From an uncultured Gemmatimonadales bacterium (GTDB lineage Bacteria > Gemmatimonadota > Gemmatimonadetes > Gemmatimonadales > GWC2-71-9), in assembly GCA_947259405.1 (NCBI GenBank), contig CAMYLY010000004.1, positions 107,529 to 171,528 on the forward strand: 64,000 bases of DNA, written 5' to 3'. Below, in pieces: positions 1 to 9,592 of this stretch (its first letter is position 1; every line of letters starts with the position of its first letter). A program made the translations under genes and the position numbers. Below the pieces are notes generated by a model. That model did no database searches. It worked only from the letters and a program-made list of their open reading frames with translations, and was not told the origin of the DNA.

Positions 1-286
1 CAGCGATGACGTCGAGGAGCCTGATAGTCTCGAAGGTCCGATGGAACACCTGGATGAGCCGCGTGACCTTTTCGCGCGTGTGTTCGTTGAGGTCGAGCCC
101 TGCGCTGAACGCATCGTGGCTGCCGCGGATCAGCAGCACCTTGAGATCCCGACGTTCACGAAGCTCCAGGAGCGCCGCGTTCAGCTGCTCCATCATGTCG
201 ATGCTGAGGACGTTGAGCGGTGGGCGATTCAGGGTCAACGTGGCGACCCCGCCCTCGTACGCGCGATCGACGTATTCGTACGACAC
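1..286 (-). CDS. Enoyl-CoA hydratase/isomerase family protein, N-terminal part (runs off window)
   Basis: Minus-strand translation VSYEYVDRAYEGGVATLTLNRPPLNVLSIDMMEQLNAALLELRERRDLKVLLIRGSHDAFSAGLDLNEH is crotonase-like; GTG start at 286. Confidence 0.8.
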   Translation of the reverse strand, partial: MSYEYVDRAYEGGVATLTLNRPPLNVLSIDMMEQLNAALLELRERRDLKVLLIRGSHDAFSAGLDLNEHTREKVTRLIQVFHRTFETIRLLDVIA

Positions 287-357
287 TGCGACTCCTTCAC
301 CAAGTGTAGGGGGGATGGCATCAACTCAGTTCGGGCCGTGGCGTGCCCGAGGGTACG

Positions 358-1158
358 TCAGTGGAGCGTGAGACCCCCGTCCACTAAGATAACCTGTCCA
401 GTGATGTGACGAGCGTCGTCAGAGCACAGGAACACAACCACGTTCGCCACGTCCTCCGGCTCCGCGATCCGCCCCAACACAGAGCCGTGCTCCGCATCGG
501 CGACGATCTCGGAGGGGAGCGTGCTCAGCAGCTCTGTCTTGACGAATCCCGGCGCCACCGCGTTCACGTTCACGTTGTAGGCGCCGAGATCTACGGCCGC
601 CGACTTGGTCAGACCCACCAACGCCGCCTTGCTGGCGGTATAGTTCGCGATCCCGAACCCTGGTTGATACGCCTGATGGGACGAAATGCTCACCACCTTG
701 CCGTATCGCTGGTTTCGCAGAAATGGTGCGATCGCCCGGATACAGTTGAAGGCACCGGTGAGGTTGGTCTGGAGCACCTCGTCCCACGCCAGGTCCGTCA
801 TGCGCCACAGCGCGCCGTCGTGAGCAATGCCGGCATTGTTGACCAAGTAGTGCAGGCCACCGAGCTGGGCATGCGCGTTGGCAACGAACGTGGTCACCGC
901 CTCTGAGTCCCGCACGTCGCAGTGCTCGCTGTACACCTCGACCCCGCATGCGCGAAGGGTCGTCTCGGTGAGCAGCGCTTGAGCCGAAATGTCCCGGTCG
1001 GGAAGCTCGATGTAGTTGAACGCGACGTTCACGCCACGTCGTGCAAAGCTGAGCGCAATCTCGCAGCCCAGCCCCGTCGCCGCCCCCGTGACCACAGCGG
1101 TGTGTCCACGCATCTCACGTCGTTTCACGCGTTGCGTCTGCTCGCGCTCGGCAATCAT
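358..1158 (-). CDS. SDR family oxidoreductase, FabG-like (3-oxoacyl-ACP reductase type)
   Basis: TGAATGLG cofactor motif, NNAGI, YTASKAAL active site, C-terminal GQVILVDGG. Confidence 0.9.
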   Translation of the reverse strand: MIAEREQTQRVKRREMRGHTAVVTGAATGLGCEIALSFARRGVNVAFNYIELPDRDISAQALLTETTLRACGVEVYSEHCDVRDSEAVTTFVANAHAQLGGLHYLVNNAGIAHDGALWRMTDLAWDEVLQTNLTGAFNCIRAIAPFLRNQRYGKVVSISSHQAYQPGFGIANYTASKAALVGLTKSAAVDLGAYNVNVNAVAPGFVKTELLSTLPSEIVADAEHGSVLGRIAEPEDVANVVVFLCSDDARHITGQVILVDGGLTLH

Positions 1159-1293
1159 TGCACCGGAATCGCCTGCAGACGCTCCGTAATCCGACGGATC
1201 CGAGCTGAATGGAATGGCCGGTCTCGCACGTTAAAGGCGGTAGAACGTACGCCCAGCAGCCCACCGTAGCAACTCGGAGCGTCGACCGTCCGG

Positions 1294-3075
1294 CTATCCC
1301 GCACCCGTCGGAATACGGGGCTCCGCCTCGGCCATAGCATGGCCGGCCACGGCCCGGCGTACCGCTGCGGTGGCTTCAAGAATGAGCCACAGTTCGAGCA
1401 CGAAGATGAACCCACCTACGACAAGCAGCGCCCCCTGATTGTCGGTCCAGTAGCGAATTAGGTTGATCACCATGGCCCAGGTCGTCATGACCAACAGGAA
1501 CGACATCGGGATAACGGTCACCCAAACCCGACGCTTCAGGTGCAATAGAAAGAGCGTGACGACCAGGAGACTCAGGGCGCCGGTGAGCTGATTGGTCGTG
1601 CCAAACAGGGGCCACAGCCTCATACCCCCGGCGCCTCGGTCGACCCCTAGCGCCAACAGCGCGCAGGCTGCTACCGCGATGAACGTCGCGAACCACCGGT
1701 TCTGCGCAATCGACACGTTGTACTCCGCACCTAGCTCGGAGATGATGTACCGCTGCAAGCGAACACCGGTATCCATGGTCGTCGCCGCGAAACTGATGAC
1801 GACGACCGCAGCGAAGATCACGGCGAATCCCTGCGGGAGCCCAACACCCTGAGCGAGCACGCCCACCCCGTTGACGAAGGCGGCCGTCGCACCGGCCGAC
1901 GCACTGGCCCACGTCCCGTAATGCTCGTGCCAACCATCCAACCCCGCATAGATCGCGAATCCGGCCGTGGTCGCGAGGATCGATGTTAGGGCGAGCGTCC
2001 CCTCACCAACCGCCCCACCGTACCCGACGTACCGCGCGTCCGTTTCCCGATCCAACTGTTTGGACGACGTCCCTGATGCCACGAGCCCATGGAAACCTGA
2101 GATCGCGCCGCACGCGATCGTGATGAACAACAGCGGAAACCAACTCGGTGCGTCCGCCGGCAGGTTCGTGTTCACTGCCGGAGCGATGACCTCCGGGTTC
2201 GTGAGGATGACACCCAAGAAGATGATGCCCAACGCCACGAAGAGTTGGTGGCTGTTGACATAATCACGTGGCTGTAGGAGGAGCCAAACGGGTAGCACAC
2301 TCGCAAAGAAGGCGTAGACGAAGAGCAGAATCACCCATCCCGCTCGCACCCCGTCAACGCGCGCTGCGTCGACGGCAGCGGCGGGGTCACCTGCCGATGC
2401 CGCCTGCTGCGCCGCCGTCGGGGCGAATCCGAAGAAATCCGGCAGAGACAAGGGCGCATACTGCCCGAGCCAAATCATGATGTAAAGCACAGCCAGGGCG
2501 CCCAACGAGGGCCACAGGAGCCCCGCCTTGGTTCGATAGATCAAGAATCCAACGGTCAGCGCGACGACCAGCGAGCCCCACACCGGAAGGACGGAGCCGG
2601 GGTTGGCCATGAACAAATTCGCAATGACCACCGCGAACACGGCATTCACCAGGAGCAGCAAGAAAAAGATGATCAACAGGAACAAAACGCGGGCGCGACT
2701 CCCTACGATCCGCTCGGTGAGCGTCCCAATCGAGTTGCCCTTGTGGCGTGTTGAGATCCACAGCGTGCCGAAGTCATGCACGGCTCCGGCAAACACCGTC
2801 CCGAGCACCACCCACAGAAACGCGGGCAGCCATCCCCAGATCACGGCGATGGCGGGACCCACAATTGGCGCAGCCCCAGCCACGGAAGTGAAATGGTGTC
2901 CGAAAAGCACGTGCCGATTGGTCGGGACGTAGTCGACGCCGTCCTCAAACTCGTGCGACGGTGTGACGTAGTCCGGGTCCAACCGGTAGATGAATGTGGC
3001 GATGTATCGTGAATAGAGGAGATACCCGCTCAAAAAGGCGGTCACTCCCACGGCGAGGAGCGCGATAGAACTCAC
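1294..3075 (-). CDS. cstA: Carbon starvation protein CstA family transporter
   Basis: 593 aa multi-TM; DGVDYVPTNRHVLFGHHFTSVAGAAPIVGPAIAVIWGWLPAFLWVVLG is CstA-like. Confidence 0.92.
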   Translation of the reverse strand: MSSIALLAVGVTAFLSGYLLYSRYIATFIYRLDPDYVTPSHEFEDGVDYVPTNRHVLFGHHFTSVAGAAPIVGPAIAVIWGWLPAFLWVVLGTVFAGAVHDFGTLWISTRHKGNSIGTLTERIVGSRARVLFLLIIFFLLLLVNAVFAVVIANLFMANPGSVLPVWGSLVVALTVGFLIYRTKAGLLWPSLGALAVLYIMIWLGQYAPLSLPDFFGFAPTAAQQAASAGDPAAAVDAARVDGVRAGWVILLFVYAFFASVLPVWLLLQPRDYVNSHQLFVALGIIFLGVILTNPEVIAPAVNTNLPADAPSWFPLLFITIACGAISGFHGLVASGTSSKQLDRETDARYVGYGGAVGEGTLALTSILATTAGFAIYAGLDGWHEHYGTWASASAGATAAFVNGVGVLAQGVGLPQGFAVIFAAVVVISFAATTMDTGVRLQRYIISELGAEYNVSIAQNRWFATFIAVAACALLALGVDRGAGGMRLWPLFGTTNQLTGALSLLVVTLFLLHLKRRVWVTVIPMSFLLVMTTWAMVINLIRYWTDNQGALLVVGGFIFVLELWLILEATAAVRRAVAGHAMAEAEPRIPTGAG

Positions 3076-3107
3076 GAAACCCGTCCTCAGATGGTGGACG
3101 CGATAAT

Positions 3108-4061
3108 CTATCCCTCGAACATGCTGCTGGGGATGGCGTCGAGCAGCACCTGTAATCCCGGCATTCCGTGCGGCTCGATATCGAGTCGCGGGATTTCGGC
3201 GATCGGGTGGCTGGAAAAACGCGACCGCACACGGTCGACGTACTGTTGTTCGCGGTCCAGGCGGGCTTGGTCGTTGCCCTGGAACCGCTGGTTCACGACG
3301 ACGGCCGCGACGGGGATCGCGTTCCGATTCAGAACGTCGATCGAACGTTCCGTCTCTGCAACGGGGAGTAACTCGGGGATGACGACGAAGACAAACCCCG
3401 TGCGCGCCGCGTCCGTGATCAACACACGCGCACGCTGGAAGCGCTGCTGTCGCTCCTGCAACGCCCCGAGGATGGGATCGTGCGCTTCAACGCTGCCTTG
3501 GCCGGAGCCGGCAACCCGTCGCCACATGCGGCCGAGGACGTTGACCTTCTTCCGGCGGTCGACGAGACCATCGATCCAGACATTCATGAGCTCTGGAAGC
3601 GACAGCAGTCGTAGCGTATGCCCCAACGGTGCGGTGTCAAAGACGATCCGCTCGTACGCGCTGCCCAACTCGTCGAGAAGGCGCGTAAACCGGTCGAACA
3701 AGGCAGATTCGTCGGCCCCTGGCGTCACCCGCGCGATATCGATCTGGCGTTCCACCTCGGCTGCCAGACGTGGCGGCGTTGCATCCGCTACACGGCGCTT
3801 CACTTCGGAGATGTAGCGATCGGCTTCTTCAGCGGGGTCAATCTCCACCGCCCAAAGATTGGGTCGCACCGCCGTCGCTTCGTTGCCGAGTGTGCAACCG
3901 AGCGCATCGGAGGTCGAATGGGCGGGGTCGGTCGACACGAGGAGCGTCCGTCTTTCACGGCTGGCTGACGCAAGGGCGAGACACGCCGCTAGCGTCGTCT
4001 TGCCGACACCTCCTTTGCCGCCAAGGAACAAGACTTCACGATCGAACGGCGGCGTCGGCAT
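3108..4061 (-). CDS. ArsA/GET3-family ATPase
   Basis: GGKGGVGKTTLAA deviant Walker A, STDPAHSTSDALG, DTAPLGHTLRLL. Confidence 0.88.
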   Translation of the reverse strand: MPTPPFDREVLFLGGKGGVGKTTLAACLALASASRERRTLLVSTDPAHSTSDALGCTLGNEATAVRPNLWAVEIDPAEEADRYISEVKRRVADATPPRLAAEVERQIDIARVTPGADESALFDRFTRLLDELGSAYERIVFDTAPLGHTLRLLSLPELMNVWIDGLVDRRKKVNVLGRMWRRVAGSGQGSVEAHDPILGALQERQQRFQRARVLITDAARTGFVFVVIPELLPVAETERSIDVLNRNAIPVAAVVVNQRFQGNDQARLDREQQYVDRVRSRFSSHPIAEIPRLDIEPHGMPGLQVLLDAIPSSMFEG

Positions 4062-4065
4062 GGGC

Positions 4066-4347
4066 TCAACAGCAGCGGAATCCGCCCTCCGGAGCCTGTT
4101 CCATCCCCATCCGGAGGTGCCACTGGTGAAACTCCTCCAGCAGATCCGGATACAGTTCTAGCGCATAGAACGCCGCTGGATTTGGTGTACCGAGCAGGTC
4201 CGAGAAACTCAGTAGCAGGAAGATGTCACGTTGTTCACGGTAGGCTCGGTACATCTGCGATCGATACGGGGCAAAGTACATCTCCTCGTAGATGTCGCGT
4301 GCAGCCCGCAATCGTCTTCGGAGAGCCGCTCTCCACGTGAAGGACAC
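4066..4347 (-). CDS. Small conserved protein ending in Cys-Cys-stop (cory-CC-star-like)
   Basis: 93 aa, GTG start overlapping upstream stop by 1 nt; contains YRAYREQRD and ends GGFRCC*; sits beside ArsA- and CstA-like genes. Confidence 0.7.
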   Translation of the reverse strand: MSFTWRAALRRRLRAARDIYEEMYFAPYRSQMYRAYREQRDIFLLLSFSDLLGTPNPAAFYALELYPDLLEEFHQWHLRMGMEQAPEGGFRCC

Positions 4348-5954
4348 TACGCGTTCCCCAACCCCATCCCCCAGCGGGCCAGGCTCGGTGGTAGCCCACC
4401 GTACGTCAGCACGGCATCGTGAAAGGCGCGGGGACCCTGATCCTTGCCGCCGTTCTTCGCATAGAATGCATCACGCAGTCGCAACAACTCTCGCCGACCC
4501 AGGGCATAGCTCGCCTGGTAGACTGGCTCGGCGCAGTATCGACGCACCTCGGCCAAGGCCAGTCGCCGATCAAAGCCAACACGATCGACCATGAGGTCCA
4601 CCGCCTCGGCGACGCTCATACTTCCTGTGTGAAGGCCGACGTCTATCACCACACGCAGCGCTCGCCACAGGAGCGCAATCTTCTGGAAGAATCGCTCATG
4701 CGGGTCCGCGAAGAACCCCTCCTCCGCCATCATCTCTTCACAATAGAGCGCCCATCCTTCGACCATGATCGGTGACCACAATACCGTACGGGCGCGACGC
4801 GGAAGACCGTTGGTCCGAACGAAATGCAGATGATGCCCTGGATATCCTTCGTGCAAGGCCGTCACCGGAAGATCGTATCGGCAATGGTCACGCAAGGCCC
4901 CATCGTGACCGCTTGGCCCACCTTCAGGAACCGTTACGTAAAACCAACCGGATTGATCCTCTGAGAATGGGCCAGGTGGCTGGTAGGCGGCAAAGGGGAT
5001 CAGAGGCTGAAGAAAGCGAGGGGTCTGAATGACGCGCAGCTCGGCATCGGGCACGTCCAGGAGCGTTCTCTCACCCACAAAGTCCCGCGCCCGCTGCATG
5101 TGCACGTCGTAGCTCGCCACGAGATCGTCGCCCATCGGATGGTTCTCTCGCAACGCGTCGGCGACGTGCATCCACGAACTGGTCTTGTCGATCTCGCGCG
5201 CGAGCGCCCTCAAATCCGCCTCTGTCGCCTCTACGAGTTTCCAGCCGAACCGCGTCAATTCCGTCGTGGTCTGCGAAACCGCAAGATCAAACTGAAGTCG
5301 GAAGTCGAAGGCGTCTTCACCGATGGCGAACGATTCAGCTGGACCATCTCGGAGATCCTCCAACCCCTGGGCAAATATTTCGAGCGCTCCACGCGCCTGC
5401 TCGGCCGCCTCTGCGACATCTTCTCTTGCATCCACGCAATACAATTCGACCTGATCGATCAGCTCCGACCCTGGCGCGAACACTTGTGCGGCGGTGTCGA
5501 GAAACACCTCAGGCGGTGCATCGATCGTGGCGAGGGCCTGGGCAACAAAATCAGGTACTTCCTCGAGACGCCGCTTGAGTGATTGGGCCGTATGTGCGGG
5601 CGCGCGATCCTGGAAGACCAGCAGGAGGTGGAGCGACTCCAGGAGGTGGTTGATCCAGTGACCCGGATTGCGCTCGTGCGGTCGCTCCTTTGTATACCGG
5701 TGCACGGTCACGCGGATCTTGTTCAGCAATGCCGTCCGATCGATTTCGTCATCTAAGGAGCAGACGTCGATGGCTTCGAGCGATCCGGCAATCGATTGCA
5801 GTGCCGCCACATATGCACTGACGCTTTCGCTGTCAAACAGGCCGAGTCGATGATCATACTCGGTCACACCCGCGCCCGTTGCCGCGGCCGGGTCCATGTT
5901 CCAGGCGAGGTCCAGGTACGAGTCAACCAGTTGGTCCAACGGCCCCGGCGTCAC
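4347..5954 (-). CDS. DUF885 family protein (putative metallopeptidase-like)
   Basis: 535 aa; TALHEGYPGHHLHF (HExxxGH-like) and EGWALYCEEMM motifs. Confidence 0.88.
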   Translation of the reverse strand: MTPGPLDQLVDSYLDLAWNMDPAAATGAGVTEYDHRLGLFDSESVSAYVAALQSIAGSLEAIDVCSLDDEIDRTALLNKIRVTVHRYTKERPHERNPGHWINHLLESLHLLLVFQDRAPAHTAQSLKRRLEEVPDFVAQALATIDAPPEVFLDTAAQVFAPGSELIDQVELYCVDAREDVAEAAEQARGALEIFAQGLEDLRDGPAESFAIGEDAFDFRLQFDLAVSQTTTELTRFGWKLVEATEADLRALAREIDKTSSWMHVADALRENHPMGDDLVASYDVHMQRARDFVGERTLLDVPDAELRVIQTPRFLQPLIPFAAYQPPGPFSEDQSGWFYVTVPEGGPSGHDGALRDHCRYDLPVTALHEGYPGHHLHFVRTNGLPRRARTVLWSPIMVEGWALYCEEMMAEEGFFADPHERFFQKIALLWRALRVVIDVGLHTGSMSVAEAVDLMVDRVGFDRRLALAEVRRYCAEPVYQASYALGRRELLRLRDAFYAKNGGKDQGPRAFHDAVLTYGGLPPSLARWGMGLGNA

Positions 5955-7231
5955 CTGCTCGAGCTCTCCTCACGAAGGTGATCGATCAGCTCCCGGCATT
6001 CGATCTCGCCCAACACACGATCCGCGGTCTTCGCCTTGTCGAACAGCACCGTGCAGAGCTGCTCGTCATCCGGATCGTAGCCGTGTTCTGCCAACCAGTA
6101 TTTCACGTTGGACATGCCGGAAACGGGTGAAATCTCGATCACTTGTCGAGCGCCAAATGTGTGCGCCGGCACGCTCGAATACACGCGGTCGGCCAACCAG
6201 TCGTCGCCTTTCTTTTTGGCTTTGATGATCGCCGCAGCATGGACTCCCGTCCCGGTCCGGAATGCGTCTCCACCTATGACTGGGTAGTTCTCGGGGAGGG
6301 GAACGCCAACCGTTTGCGCCGCCAACTCGCAGTAGGCGCGCAGGGCCGATACATCGTGCCGGTGGGCTCCTAGCAAATGGAGATTGACGATCAGGAGGTC
6401 CATCTCGGCATTGCCTACGCGCTCACCCACCCCCAGCGCGGTGGCATGGACCCGGTCAACGCCTGACTCAATCGCCGCGAGGCAGTTGGCGAGTCCTAGG
6501 CCACGGTCGCGGTGCCCATGCCAGTCAATCTTCACCGGCACACCCGACGGCTGGACGATCTCGTCCCGGACAAACCGAACCAGATTCCTCACGCCATCCG
6601 GCGTGGCGTGTCCCACCGTGTCGGCGAGGCATATTCGGCGCGCGCCCAATTGAATCGCCGCCCCGTACAGCGTCTTCAACGTGTCCGGTTGCGCTCGTGT
6701 CGTGTCCTCGGTCACGAACATGACGGGCAACCCCTCCTTGACGGCGAAGGACACGGCCTTCTCGATGGTCTGGAGCATCCGATCGAGCGTCCACCCCTCG
6801 GCGTATTGCCTGATGGGGGACGATCCGATGAATGTCGCGGCCTCGATCGCGACGCCAACTTCTTGTGAGATCCGCGCGATTGGTTCCACGTCGGCCACGA
6901 CCGTCCGCGCGGCACAGTTGGGTTCGATAGGGAGCTTCGCGTCGACGATCTCCTGCGCGAGTGCCCGCACCGATTCTTGAACCTGCTGACCGGCACCAGG
7001 CAGCCCGATGTCTGCCGCCCCTATTCCCAACTCGGCCATGAGGTGCAGGAACCGCTTTTTGACCTCGATCGTCGGGTCGATGGCCGACGGTGACTGCAAG
7101 CCATCACGGAGCGTCTCGTCGTTCAAGACCACGGTCGCGTGTTGCCACTCGAACCCGCTTGCCGTGTTCCAGTCGTGGATGAGGGACGCTTCGTCCACCG
7201 CCGTGCCTTTCACGCTGCCCGCCCCGTGCAT
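5951..7231 (-). CDS. 2-isopropylmalate synthase/homocitrate synthase (LeuA-like) family protein
   Basis: NDETLRDGLQSPS, HGHRDRGLGLANCLAAIESGVDRVHATALGVGERVGNAEMD; ORF open to 7291, likely ATG at 7231. Confidence 0.82.
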   Translation of the reverse strand: MHGAGSVKGTAVDEASLIHDWNTASGFEWQHATVVLNDETLRDGLQSPSAIDPTIEVKKRFLHLMAELGIGAADIGLPGAGQQVQESVRALAQEIVDAKLPIEPNCAARTVVADVEPIARISQEVGVAIEAATFIGSSPIRQYAEGWTLDRMLQTIEKAVSFAVKEGLPVMFVTEDTTRAQPDTLKTLYGAAIQLGARRICLADTVGHATPDGVRNLVRFVRDEIVQPSGVPVKIDWHGHRDRGLGLANCLAAIESGVDRVHATALGVGERVGNAEMDLLIVNLHLLGAHRHDVSALRAYCELAAQTVGVPLPENYPVIGGDAFRTGTGVHAAAIIKAKKKGDDWLADRVYSSVPAHTFGARQVIEISPVSGMSNVKYWLAEHGYDPDDEQLCTVLFDKAKTADRVLGEIECRELIDHLREESSSR

Positions 7232-7587
7232 CAATTGACTACTGCCGCCGAGAGGGCGTCTGTCGTGACTTCCCAATGTGACCCCGACCATACGACGGAT
7301 CCATCCACGAGAGCAATCGCTTGGGGTGATTCGTGTGGTACCCCCAATCGCCGAGCGGCCTCCATCGAAAGCGCCCGCTGGGCCAACACATCCACGAGGT
7401 AAACGGGCACATCGGGGTGCTGCGCGGCGAACGCGCGGACGTGGCGCAGGGCCTTCGCACTAGACCAACACGCCGGGCTGTGCTTGAACAGGACGCCGCG
7501 ACTGACTTCTAGCGCTTTCTCGAGGGCCTGTTCATCCACGACGGGTCGAACCGGCCGCTCGTCCTCAGGGGGCCGGAGCCACTTCAT
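7231..7587 (-). CDS. YtxJ-like bacilliredoxin/thioredoxin-fold protein
   Basis: FKHSPACWSSAKA motif and VYLVDVLAQRALSMEAARRLGVPHESPQAIAL; internal ATG at 7587 preferred over 7626. Confidence 0.75.
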   Translation of the reverse strand: MKWLRPPEDERPVRPVVDEQALEKALEVSRGVLFKHSPACWSSAKALRHVRAFAAQHPDVPVYLVDVLAQRALSMEAARRLGVPHESPQAIALVDGSVVWSGSHWEVTTDALSAAVVN

Positions 7588-8548
7588 CTGGTGCTGCCAC
7601 CATGTTTTCCAAGTCACGATCCTCAATATGCACGTTGTCGCCTACCATGCTATGCACGACCGTGGCGCGGCGAACGACCGCTCCACGACCGATAATCGCA
7701 TCGCGAACGGTACACCCCTCAACCGTCGCGCCTGACTCTACGACTACGTTGGGTCCCAGCGTGGACCGCACGACCGTCGCGCCAGCTTCGATACGGACCG
7801 GGTGCTGCACGGTTGAACCATCCAATGACGCTCCCACCTCGGCGCGCCCGGCCTCGAGAAGATGGCGGTTGGTTTCCAGCACGGTTTCCACCTTCCCGCA
7901 GTCGTACCACCCATCCACGCTGGCCGTCAACAGCTTCTTCCCATGATCGATCATGTATTGAAACGCATCCGTCAAAAACCACTCGCCCTTCAACTGTGGC
8001 CCGGCCAGTGTCTCGTCGATCCCGGCGTACAAGGTCTCCCAATCGCGGATGTAGTAGAGGCCGATGTTCGCCAGCTTCGACACCGGCTCCGACGGCTTCT
8101 CCACGATCCGCTGCATGTACCCGTCATCATCCGTGACGACGACGCCGAAACGCTGGTAGTCCTCGACTTCCTTCGCCCAGATGATCCCGTCCGCTTGCGT
8201 GCGCTCAGTCAGATGCAGGTCGGCATCGAACACCGTGTCCACGAACACGATGAGTACGGGGCCATCGACGTAGTCCTTGGCGAGATGCACCGCACCGGCA
8301 GTCCCGTCCTGCACTTTCTGCTCAACGAAACGCGATGGGACATCGTATTGCCGGGAAACGAATGACTCGATCTGATCCTTGAGATGCCCGGTTATGAAGA
8401 TGAGTTCCTCGACGTCCAATCCGTCGAGCTTATCCATCACGTAGTCGAGCACGGGCCGACCGGCCACTCGAATCAACGGTTTCGGGGTATGTCGCGTGAG
8501 TGGGAGGAGGCGCGTGCCCTTTCCCGCGACAGGAAGGATCACCTTCAT
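7565..8548 (-). CDS. Sugar-phosphate nucleotidyltransferase
   Basis: MKVILPVAGKGTRLLPLTRHTPKPL signature; C-terminal left-handed beta-helix-like repeats. Confidence 0.9.
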   Translation of the reverse strand: MKVILPVAGKGTRLLPLTRHTPKPLIRVAGRPVLDYVMDKLDGLDVEELIFITGHLKDQIESFVSRQYDVPSRFVEQKVQDGTAGAVHLAKDYVDGPVLIVFVDTVFDADLHLTERTQADGIIWAKEVEDYQRFGVVVTDDDGYMQRIVEKPSEPVSKLANIGLYYIRDWETLYAGIDETLAGPQLKGEWFLTDAFQYMIDHGKKLLTASVDGWYDCGKVETVLETNRHLLEAGRAEVGASLDGSTVQHPVRIEAGATVVRSTLGPNVVVESGATVEGCTVRDAIIGRGAVVRRATVVHSMVGDNVHIEDRDLENMVAAPDEVAPAP

Positions 8549-8549
8549 A

Positions 8550-8891
8550 TCACACTCTCCCGTATCGGTCTTTCAACCGTATCACGTCATCGAGTTCCGG
8601 TGTCGAGGCCTCGAGCAGGTCGCTCGGAGTGACCGCCTCCATCTGATGGACCGTGCCGGGCGTGACGTGGTAGCTCTCTCCCTCGTGCATGGGCCGCTCG
8701 ACCAGCTCGCCATCCTCCTGCACGCGAAAGATGATCTCGCCGCGCAGCACGTGAATCGTCTCGTCTTTCTTTTCGTGGTATTGCAGACTCAATACGTGGC
8801 CCGGCTCGATATGGAGAATCTTCCCCACGTAACGGTCGGTATGAGCCCAGATGAGCTCATAGCCCCACGGCTTGTCCACCTTGAATGGCAC
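8550..8891 (-). CDS. Cupin domain protein (mannose-6-phosphate isomerase-like)
   Basis: KPWGYELIWAHTDRYVGKILHIEPGHVLSLQYHEKKDETIHVLRGE; GTG start at 8891 inferred to avoid overlapping the upstream CDS. Confidence 0.8.
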   Translation of the reverse strand: MPFKVDKPWGYELIWAHTDRYVGKILHIEPGHVLSLQYHEKKDETIHVLRGEIIFRVQEDGELVERPMHEGESYHVTPGTVHQMEAVTPSDLLEASTPELDDVIRLKDRYGRV

Positions 8892-8911
8892 GTCCAAGAC
8901 TGGTACCTCGC

Positions 8912-9502
8912 TCAGATGAGATGAAGTTCGAGGGACGACGGCGCCGTCACGCACGCGCGCACGCAGACCCCACATCCGACACATCCTTCGATCTTGATCA
9001 CCGGTCGCCCCGCAACGTCCAACGATAGCGCCTCGTCGCCAATGGGACACGCGCGAGCGCACACACCACACTCCACACCCTGAAACGCGATGCACCGCTC
9101 TGGAATGAGCTCCAGAGACGCCATGCGTAGCCCCTGCCACAGCGTCTCCGGCACATTGAGCGCATCCGTTGGGCATACCGCCGCACACAGCATGTCGTCA
9201 CACACGGTGCAGGGCTGGATGACCGGGTCGATCATCGGAGTACCCACGGCAAATCCCGCACCAGGCGGTGCTTTGACGATCGCGTACGCTGGGCACACGT
9301 CGATACACTCAGAACACCGCGTGCAGGCCGCGAGAAAGGGAAGCTCATCCAACGCCCCCGGGGGACGGAAATAGAGCTTCGGCGCGACACGACGCTCGGT
9401 GCGCTTCGCGACCTCCCCGGCGACGCGACCCAGCGTCTCCTCGAGGAAGTGCCGCCGGTCACCCGCCTTTCCTGTTACAAACAGTCGATCTTCGGAAGCC
9501 AT
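8912..9502 (-). CDS. 4Fe-4S ferredoxin-type protein (NapF-like)
   Basis: Multiple CxxCxxxCP clusters: CTRCSECIDVCP, CTVCDDMLCAAVCP, CGVCARACP, CVGCGVCVRAC. Confidence 0.85.
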   Translation of the reverse strand: MASEDRLFVTGKAGDRRHFLEETLGRVAGEVAKRTERRVAPKLYFRPPGALDELPFLAACTRCSECIDVCPAYAIVKAPPGAGFAVGTPMIDPVIQPCTVCDDMLCAAVCPTDALNVPETLWQGLRMASLELIPERCIAFQGVECGVCARACPIGDEALSLDVAGRPVIKIEGCVGCGVCVRACVTAPSSLELHLI

Positions 9503-9592
9503 GGTGGCCGAAAGGTAGTCGACGGGTGGACGGCACGGCGACCTGCCACGAAACCTCGCGTAACTCCCTTGTGTTGCCTACCTTAGCGCGTC

